DNA of 64,000 nucleotides from Adiantum capillus-veneris (Eukaryota > Streptophyta > Polypodiopsida > Polypodiales > Pteridaceae), in the NCBI GenBank assembly GCA_014529385.2, contig CM043957.1, forward strand, positions 86,809,881-86,873,880, written 5' to 3'. The notes below the pieces were generated by a model. The model was given only the letters and a program-made list of their open reading frames with translations. It searched no databases and was not told the origin of the DNA. Shown one piece after another: positions 57,183 to 64,000 of this stretch. Numbering within the stretch: the first letter of the stretch is position 1; the number at the start of each line of letters is the position of its first letter. The translations under genes were made by a program, and so were the position numbers.

Positions 57183-59486
57183 CTGTGTCTCCCTCAGTGT
57201 TTTCTGGTAGTACAGGTCATTGGCTACCCTAAATGGCAGTATACGGTCCATTGTTATCGGGGAATGCCACCCTGTGGGTTGGGAACGTTGGAACGGCATT
57301 TCGGAGGGGTTTCATGGCCCGGAACTGCCAGATGTTCCGGATAGGCATTTGATATCGGAACGGCCAACGCGGAACGGGAAGATTTTCAGATTTAAGTGCT
57401 TTATTTTGTGAGGCTCCCCCTTATTAAATGCCCTTCCTCCCACCCCTTACTTTCACAATGCACACAAGCTTTCAAGGGCCAAAGCTCAAGCTTTACCCTC
57501 TCGAGTCTCGAGTCTTGACTTTCAAGCTCTAGCCTAGTTAGTCTAGACTCTAGACTCTAGAGTCTACAAGGCCCTCTCCCACTCCCCCTCTCTCTCAAGC
57601 TCTCTCCCTCTCTCAATTTTCAAGCTCTCTCTCTCTCTCTCTCTCCCCCCGCGTCCCTCCCCCCCTCTCAAGCTCTCAAGTCTATACGACACGTTTGCCT
57701 TAGTAAGGTTGAATGGTCTTCAAGTCAAGTTTTTGTGAGTATTAGAGTCAAAAGACTTTTGACACTACTATTATTCAATCACACAGAGCTTAAAATTGCA
57801 TTATATGGGTGTTCTTATGCCTCCCGTTCTACGCCATTCTCGTTCCGGACCCCTCCCTGTTCCCCATTCCGCGGGGATTCCGTCGCTGTTCCCGTTCTGC
57901 GTTTTGGGTAACTACGAGTATACCATCTGGTTGCGAGGCTTTGGCTTTCCTAGCGGGAGATCTACCACTGCAGAGGGTTGTCCAGCAGTTTGAGGCTGAT
58001 CTGGAGGTCGTTTGTCGCGATGCATTGGAGTGTATCTAGCTGTCCACTATAAGAGGAGGCTGTCTACGCACTGGTGGTTGCTCCGTTCACTCAGCCGCTC
58101 ACTTTTCTGCGTTTGATAGCCTCACCCATTGCGCTGTGGGGTGAAATATCATCACCTTGGTCTTGCCAAAGCTCACAAACAGATCTTTGTCCCGTCAACT
58201 GCACATAGCTCCGTAATGCATCTAATTATCTTTGTATCCCCTCTGGCGAATCTAAATGAGAACAAAATCATCCACATAAAGCGATCAGGGTATGCATTAG
58301 AGACCCATTAGAGAATACATAACATTCTTTCTTTCTGATGTGCTACTTGATATGAGTGACATCTTCCTCCAAAAATAGTTTCTTCCAATGTGAGAAATTC
58401 TCCACATCAGCAATCTTCACTATAAGTGGTCTCTTTTTTTGATGTGTCCTCTACTCTCCATGCATCCACAGGAAACTTCTCTTTTGCATATGCATTAAGT
58501 CAAAGCATTCTCCCTTGCCCTCTTTTCATCCCACAACTATAATTCTCACTACTGAATATAATTCTCCAGATGCCTTAAGATAATTGTTCTTTTTAATTTG
58601 CGGCTAATGGTGTGTGTGCCCCTTTCTCTAAAAAATGTCTAATGTATTGTCTATAGGTAGTTTTATCGAAAGAAACAGCTGAAGATCCTCACGAACGTCT
58701 TAGTGTGCAAGAGGTTAAGGGCATAATTGCTGTAAGTGTAATGGTTGCGTCTTCAAGGACATGTAATTGATTGAGTGTGGATATAGCTGAATATATATTG
58801 ATGTCGATTTTGGGTGATGTCAGGACATATTGGCAGGAGGGATACACACATCAGCAGCAACAATAGAGTGGGGGATGACACAGCTGCTACGGAAGCGAGC
58901 GTGCATGCAGAAGCTGCAAGAGGAGGTGGATGGAGTGATGAAGGGGAAGGAGGGGCAGCAGGTGACGGACGAGGCGGCGGCGACGATGCCTTATCTGGAG
59001 AAGGTAGTGAAAGAGATATTACGATTGCATCCGGTGGTACCCATGTTACCACCCCGGATGAGTAACCAGGACTGTAAGGTGGGCGAGTACAGTATACCAA
59101 AGGGCACGCAGGCGATTGTGAATGCGTGGGCCATTGCAAGGGACCCTGCCTTGTGGGGGGACACAGCACAGGAGTTTATGCCAGAGAGGTTTGATGAGAA
59201 GCAGGTGGAGTTGAGTGCTGGCCAGCACTTTGAGCTTCTGGCTTTTGGCTCTGGCCGCCGCATTTGCCCAGGCCTCCGCCTTGGCCTTTCCATCGTGCAT
59301 GTCACTATCGCTAATCTCGTCCATGCTTACAACTGGAGTGCCCCCCCTTCCGCCCTCCTTGCGGCCTCCTCCCTTGATCTTTCTGAAAACCCCTCTACAT
59401 TAACTAATACCAAGGCCACTCCCTTGCTTGCTATTCCTACACCTCGCCACCCCCCTCCATCCCTCTTCAGCCTCTCAGCTGCCTAA
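50868..59486 (+). CDS. Cytochrome P450, CYP71-clan-like, three exons
   Basis: Membrane-bound haem monooxygenase. Exons: 50868-51743, 58657-58731 and 58824-59486, all phase 0, GT-AG introns of 6,913 and 92 bases; 536 residues. I chose the ATG at 50868 because the frame extends upstream only to a GTG, and MEGLWW leads into a membrane anchor (residues 14-34) and the proline hinge FPKGPPAWPI (48-57). Exon 2 supplies the link ETAEDPHERLSVQEVK. I-helix AGGIHTSA (321-328), ExxR E381-R384, PERF 437-440, haem loop FGSGRRICPG with Cys465. Two departures: His325 replaces the usual Asp/Glu of the oxygen-activation motif, and Leu146 stands where the C-helix WxxxR tryptophan normally is (Arg150 present). 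Otherwise full length with no stop. The substrate cannot be told from sequence; the gene could be active, altered in chemistry or in early decay. Confidence 0.85.
52049..52460 (-). pseudogene. Ty1/copia reverse-transcriptase fragment in the intron
   Basis: On the complement: SYSVEEALQHDPWTHAI, a stop, RKVIRTFKAKYRP, then YQVDLKSAILDD, QIYVDQPPSI, GHVYQLHKALYD. These are the start of a copia reverse transcriptase, including the first catalytic Asp block. It is cut off after LYD, with stops. Confidence 0.85.
53476..53480 (+). other. Target-site duplication GATGG, left
   Basis: GATGG directly before the left LTR; the same five bases follow the right LTR at 55368-55372. Confidence 0.85.
53481..53978 (+). 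repeat. Left LTR of the small GC-rich element
   Basis: 498 bases. It contains several copies of a GAGCCGGTCCCGTCC / GAGCCGGGCCC word pair between about 53720 and 53940. Confidence 0.9.
53981..53992 (+). other. Primer-binding site of the small LTR element
   Basis: TGGTATTAGAGC, one mismatch to the initiator-Met tRNA type, two bases after the left LTR. Confidence 0.85.
54864..55367 (+). repeat. Right LTR of the small GC-rich element
   Basis: 504 bases, preceded by a short purine-rich run (CCGGGGGTG). Differs from the left LTR mainly by gain or loss of repeat words. Confidence 0.9.
55368..55372 (+). other. Target-site duplication GATGG, right
   Basis: Matches 53476-53480. Confidence 0.85.
56585..56706. 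repeat. Exact 61-bp tandem duplication
   Basis: CCATCAGAGGATCAAGACTA to CGACTACTTACA occurs at 56585-56645 and 56646-56706 with no visible difference over nearly the whole unit, so it is recent. Confidence 0.95.
56970..57180. repeat. 111-bp tandem unit with (CT)n runs
   Basis: CAGAGGATTTAATATAACAT plus (CT)n and TCTCCGTCGA-like sequence occurs twice, with a partial third copy near 56919. The (CT)n runs are 57038-57076 and 57143-57179. Confidence 0.85.
57225..57910. mobile_element. Possible small DNA-transposon remnant with GGAACG words
   Basis: TACCCTAAATGGCAG at the left and, on the complement, TACCCAAAACGCAG at the right are imperfect inverted ends. GGAACG words cluster inside both ends (left: forward; right: complement CGTTCC). 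No matching target duplication is visible, so the boundaries are doubtful. Confidence 0.3.
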
Positions 59487-59690
59487 CGAAATGCTCTGTC
59501 ATCAAGCTAATTGATTTTTCTTTCTCAATATTGCACTATGTGGGTGATTTTGCCACCTTTTGCTGGCCTGTAATGTAAGTAGTCCTCTAGCGCTTTCTCA
59601 CCATCCGGTTCTATCTCCTTTCCACAAATTGGGTGTAGCTGGTGTATTCGGCGGCTCTCTATTCAATGCTATGCATGGTTTAGACCAGTT

Positions 59691-59732
<42 letters not shown>

Positions 59733-59885
59733 TTAACGTCTACGTGTGTTAAATCAAATATACATGTGTATGTCTTCTGTCTCGGAAAAGACAAAATGGT
59801 TTAGATTGGTACAAAATAAAAGAGAAGGGTGTATGGTAGGTGATGAAATCTATGGGGATGGGTGGAGCACTAATACTAGGGATAC

Positions 59886-59985
59886 GAGCTCACGTAACTC
59901 GCCTACGGCGGGTCTCGCTCACTCTTACCAACAGACCAATAACATTCAGTCTCTCAATCTTACTAAAGAGCACGCTTAGAAACAC
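59886..59985 (-). repeat. tRNA-like repeat, inverted copy
   Basis: Read on the complement it contains GTTGGTAAGAGTGAGCGAGA, matching GTTGGTAAGAGCGAGTGAGA at 50536-50555, and similar flanks. Confidence 0.55.
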
Positions 59986-60148
59986 TCAAACTATATTTAG
60001 TTTTATGTCTATTTTTGCTTTTGAATGTCTCTAAGTATTTATGAATTCATGTAAATATGTATATGTGGTGTGTACATACCTTGATGTGTGTGTGTAGATG
60101 TATATGTACAATGTGTGTGTGTGTGTGTGTGTGTAGATGTATATGTAC

Positions 60149-60179
<31 letters not shown>

Positions 60180-60673
60180 TACATCTCCCCACGATGCACA
60201 TCACGTACTCCCTATGCTTGAAAAGACCACCAACTACCTTACATTAAGCAAGAGGGGACTTTCTCTAGCCTTGCTTCATGATGTTTTTATACAAAGCATG
60301 TATTAAATTCTTGCAGGTAGTTGACACCAATACACATGTATTTGCCATACAAATTGACAAATCTATGTTGTTTCCTTTCTTCCAAAGGATAGTAACCTGC
60401 ACTTGTTGCTATTCAACTTCTTGCGTAAAGTTGCATGCATTTAAATTGCAAGTAGAGGTGATCCTACTTCAAGAGAGGTGTAGGATTTGCATTTAAGAAA
60501 AATAGCCTAGAACTTCTTAGCAATCCAAATGGGAGCATTCTGCATTGAAAGCATGGCAAAAAATTGTTGGCATACATATTAACAACAGCTCTATGTTTTC
60601 CATCATCCCTTGAATGATTGATTTCATCAAAACTCAATAGTCAAGGGATGATTTCATCAAGAATCCATTTGCT

Positions 60674-60699
60674 CATGTTAACTATTTATAGTTAACATG
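60674..60699. repeat. Perfect 12-bp-arm hairpin, 2-base loop
   Basis: CATGTTAACTAT-TT-ATAGTTAACATG. Its left arm recurs at 60792-60803 as part of a roughly 120-bp duplication. Confidence 0.9.
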
Positions 60700-60859
60700 A
60701 TTTCATGATTAACTACTATTGATCGATAGTTAACATGTCTTCCATCATCCCTTGATTATTGATTCTTGATTTCATTGAGAATTTGTATGCTCATGTTAAC
60801 TATTTATAGTTTGCCACTTGCCTTCAAAGGCAAACACAAAGTGGATCACATTTGGATAA

Positions 60860-60863
<4 letters not shown>

Positions 60864-60917
<54 letters not shown>
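60864..60917. repeat. (TC)n microsatellite
   Basis: About 54 bases of perfect dinucleotide repeat. Confidence 0.98.
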
Positions 60918-60919
<2 letters not shown>

Positions 60920-61142
60920 CTTGTCCCTCGCTCCTTGCTTCCTAACATTTCAGTTGCTATGTTCAGCTCCTAGAACTTGAGCTTCGCTCCAAAGGCATGG
61001 GATGTAGGCTTATGGAAGCATCTCTTGGGATTAGAGTGCCCTGTGTTAGCTCGAAATGGCTATTGGAGATTTGTGAAGCAAGTGCACATGTTGCACTTGT
61101 GTTGGGGCCATCCGTTGATCTATAGCATGCCTACCAATCCAT

Positions 61143-61149
61143 AGCAGAG

Positions 61150-61195
<46 letters not shown>

Positions 61196-61321
61196 ACCAA
61201 CTTGCAGCTCATAGTTGTTGTCGTCCAATGCTACATCCCTCTCCTTCTCATCAATAGCAACAATGGAGTTGACAACAATGTTGTAGTGTACCATAACAAC
61301 AATGAGATCGTATTTGTCCAT

Positions 61322-61362
<41 letters not shown>

Positions 61363-61413
61363 GTTGATGTCCCTCTCACTCTGATCAACTGCAAATTGCC
61401 ATAGAAGCAATGG

Positions 61414-61464
<51 letters not shown>

Positions 61465-61526
61465 ACCAGCTTGTAGTTGACGTCCCTCTCACTCTGATCA
61501 ACTGCAGCTTGCCATAGAAGCAATGG

Positions 61527-61596
<70 letters not shown>

Positions 61597-61657
61597 CCAG
61601 CTTGTAGTTGACGTCCTTCTCACTCTGATCAACTGCAGCTTGCCATAGAAGCAATGG

Positions 61658-61716
<59 letters not shown>

Positions 61717-61734
61717 GTGTGTGTGTGTGTGTGT
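61143..61734. repeat. Composite minisatellite: 65-bp units alternating with (CT)n
   Basis: Three close copies of a unit TAGTTGACGTCC...CTCTGATCAACTGCA...GCCATAGAAGCAATGGAGT (starting about 61361, 61471 and 61605) are each followed by a long (CT)n run. A more distant copy lies at 61190-61275 beside (AG)n. The array ends in (GT)n. Confidence 0.9.
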
Positions 61735-62853
61735 TTGTATTTCACCAAGCCTCTGGTTGCCTGTTTACGTCCCATTGTCTCCTCCAAAGCTCCTAGGTTT
61801 TGGCACCCTCCTGACTTCCTTGGCTCACGTTGTCTACCAACTCCGCTTGCAGACATGTGTCCTTCCTGCATTGTCGGTTCCATAATAGAGTAGAATAGAT
61901 TCTAAGAGACTCCACTTGGAGAGAAACCCTTGCTCCATACTATTTGGAAAAGGTCAAGCACTTATGGTCTTGTCATTAAGCATATTTTGTAATGCATTCC
62001 AAGTGACAACATTCCATATTGGAAGCTTGTGAATGACTACTTATGCTTTTGATTGTGCATCACTTTTGATTGTGATTGTGGACCAATTCATTGCCAACTA
62101 TGATGCGTCTTCCAACAGCCCCAAACTAACCATCTCGAAGTGATTTTTTTTTTGCTCATGTCTTTGATATGTGCGCACATGAAGCAAAAAACTGTACTCT
62201 TCATGATGGAGGATGGATAGGTGTAACAAAAGAGTATGGCGATGGTAAGGGCAAGGACAAATTGAGGCATTTTTTCCATGATGGGATTAGAGTAATGGAG
62301 CATGGTACTGCAAATGGTTTCCCTCCCACTCCGCCTATTGGGGATAGATAGTAGACTAAGAGGGAAACTGCATAGAAAACACAAATATTCTAGTTAATCC
62401 GCTTGGTTTTGGGAAATAAAAATGTCATCTTGTGTTATTTCCTTGGGAACATATGAACCAAAATGGCATCAATGGCGACTGTTCAACAATTAGAATAGCC
62501 CAATTAACAATGTATGTAGCACAATCTTTGTCTTCGCAAACCATTGGACCACACTCTCATGGTTTGGGCATCATTTGGAGGCTAGGAGGGACAAAGAAGC
62601 ATAGAAGGGAACGATTGCAACTTTGCACTTACCTCTTGATAGGAGTAAAGGAGGAAGTTGGAGAGACAAATTGTCTACCGTCAACACATCTTGTATATCT
62701 TTTACTACATGCCTGCGCCAAATGTGGTCAACTACTTCATACTTTTTTAATGCTTAGTCCTCGCCTCTACAAACGGCTTTGTTGCTTTTGTTATTTGTAT
62801 TGACTGTGATGGCTACACCACATGCTACCTTGGAGCACGTGCAAAAATACAGA

Positions 62854-62855
<2 letters not shown>
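61735..62855. other. No recognised gene
   Basis: A 123-codon open frame (62432-62803, +) and shorter frames have no recognisable domain. Nothing else seen. Confidence 0.5.

Positions 62856-62932
<77 letters not shown>
62856..62932. repeat. (GT)n-(GA)n compound microsatellite
   Basis: GT run followed directly by GA run, the same arrangement as at 46496 and 46639. Confidence 0.97.
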
Positions 62933-62936
<4 letters not shown>

Positions 62937-63302
62937 TTTCAACACACATATCAAATCTCTTAGAGAGAAAGAGAGGCCATTAATGTGGCAGTGTCAAAAC
63001 TTAGACCTTTGTAGTTGGTGAATTAGAACGCTTGAGTAGGGACTGGGGAGTGTCACCATTGTAAGAAAACCTTCAAGCATAAAATTTTGAGAGATTCCAA
63101 AGCCCATGACAAACGTGGAACTGTCAAAATTGTCGTGTGATCAGAGACCCAAGGCTAGTCTCACATGCTTGGCCAATTCACGTTTGGGTCTCTATCAAAA
63201 TTGTCGCGTGAGACTAGCCTTGGGATATGTGCATGTTTATATGTTGAGGATAGTACAACCATGCAAATGCATCAATCTAGCTAGCTCCATCTTGTGCTAA
63301 TT

Positions 63303-63324
63303 GGGGGGGGGGGGGGGGGGGGGG
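63303..63324. repeat. Poly-G tract
   Basis: About 22 G. Confidence 0.9.
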
Positions 63325-63477
63325 TAAAATGTAGTACATGGGAGGGTTGGGAGAAGGGTGGCCTTGATGAACGCCTATGGGTGAGCCATCATCTCGGCTT
63401 GTCTCTCCTCGACAGCTCGATGTGCTCGAGTCCGGATCTCCTCGATAGTTTGCGATGGAGTGGTGGGGCTTGGCCTT

Positions 63478-63479
<2 letters not shown>

Positions 63480-63534
<55 letters not shown>
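63480..63534. repeat. (GA)n microsatellite
   Basis: About 54 bases, directly adjoining the SINE-like copy on its right. Confidence 0.98.
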
Positions 63535-63536
<2 letters not shown>

Positions 63537-63559
63537 GAAGATCCCAACAGATCTCAGAG

Positions 63560-63727
63560 AGCTATCCGATGAGTCTTGAACTCAAGACTTAATACTTCAA
63601 AGAGAACTCAGATAACCAATCTATCATGCTTGGTTTATAGAAAAATGATTATAGTTTTCTCCTCTTATTCCACCTGGGGATAGATGATCAATCTACCACA
63701 CTTGGGTGGTAGAAAGGTTATTCTGCC
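63560..63727 (-). repeat. SINE-like or hairpin repeat, two units, inverted relative of 34493-34600
   Basis: On the complement: AACCTTTCTACCACCCAAGTG then TGGTAGATTGATC (hairpin unit 1), and further on CCAAGCATGATAGATTGGTTAT and TCTTGAGTTCAAGACTCATCGG (unit 2), which matches the 34.5-kb copy through the A- and B-box-like words. Confidence 0.5.
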
Positions 63728-64000
63728 TTTTGTGGTACGGGGCAAGTCCGCCTATGCAAAAAAGTGTCACGGAGCGCTTCTTTTTAGCTTGCACAAAGCA
63801 CATGGCCATAGTGTGGCTTGACCCTTTTTGGCCATGGCTAAAGATATTTTTAGTATTTCGTGGATATTTTTTTATAAATTATTTTGGGTTTAAGTCAACT
63901 TTCAGAATTTGTTGTGGAGAGATTTTTTTTGTTTTAGTAATGTATAGGGAACAACTTTCGCCAAAGTGACAGTGCTCTTAATATCATCTTTATACCCAGA
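63728..64000. other. No recognised gene
   Basis: AT-rich end of the window; an 87-codon frame has no recognisable features. Confidence 0.4.

Larger units (their letters stand above)
51744..58656 (+). other. Intron 1 of the P450 gene, 6.9 kb
   Basis: Donor CAG|GTAAAC, acceptor TCTATAG|GTAG. The intron holds a copia relic (complement, 52049-52460), a complete small LTR element (53481-55367), a 61-bp tandem duplication, CT-rich tandem units and a possible DNA-transposon remnant. Sequence 55.4-56.8 kb shows open frames without recognised homology. Confidence 0.8.
59487..60860. other. P450 3' flank, no further gene
   Basis: Contains (AG)n 59694-59729, an inverted relative of the tRNA-like repeat (59886-59985), (GT)n 60110-60176 and duplicated TTCCATCATCCCTTGA sequence. 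No coding frame recognised. Confidence 0.6.

Overview
The window is nuclear DNA of a land plant. The evidence is a split CYP71-clan cytochrome P450 gene, chromodomain-bearing Ty3/gypsy elements, Ty1/copia elements, a CACTA (En/Spm) transposon of the plant TNP2/DUF4216/DUF4218 type, and many very long (AG)n/(CT)n microsatellites. Gene density is very low. This suits a large, repeat-rich genome; a fern or lycophyte would fit, but nothing here proves the lineage.

Layout. 1-1790: an LTR-like start after a purine tract, then A-rich DNA. 1791-6232: decayed gypsy chromovirus on +, followed by its 3' LTR. 7-12.5 kb: no recognised gene. 12.54-13.06 kb: LINE reverse-transcriptase relic on -. 13.5-13.9 kb: a field of repeated ATGGACT words. 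14-15 kb: an inverted LTR fragment. 16.9-27 kb: a graveyard of gypsy (+), copia (-), gypsy (+) and gypsy (-) relics. 27,257-35,209: a CACTA element with both termini, a 3-bp target duplication, an intact accessory gene, a tnp2 transposase gene broken by three TGA codons, and a captured fragment of a host HMA (heavy-metal-associated) protein gene. It sits inside an LTR copy whose unoccupied homologue lies at 44.8 kb. 36-39.4 kb: satellite-like repeats. 39,478-46,018: gypsy chromovirus on - with primer-binding site and 5' LTR. 46-50.8 kb: microsatellites and short repeats. 50,868-59,486: the P450 gene, three exons, 537 codons including the stop, with a 6.9-kb first intron that holds a copia relic and a complete 1.9-kb GC-rich non-autonomous LTR element. 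59.5-64 kb: microsatellites, a composite minisatellite and short hairpin repeats.

The P450 is the only host gene I can support as a probable functional locus, and it departs from family consensus at two usually conserved positions. The transposons record nested insertion: copia relic with a CACTA end inside it, LTR with a CACTA inside it, CACTA with a gene fragment and a SINE-like repeat inside it, P450 intron with a small LTR element inside it. Several in-frame stops replace arginines that are conserved in their families, as expected from decay of methylated CGA codons.
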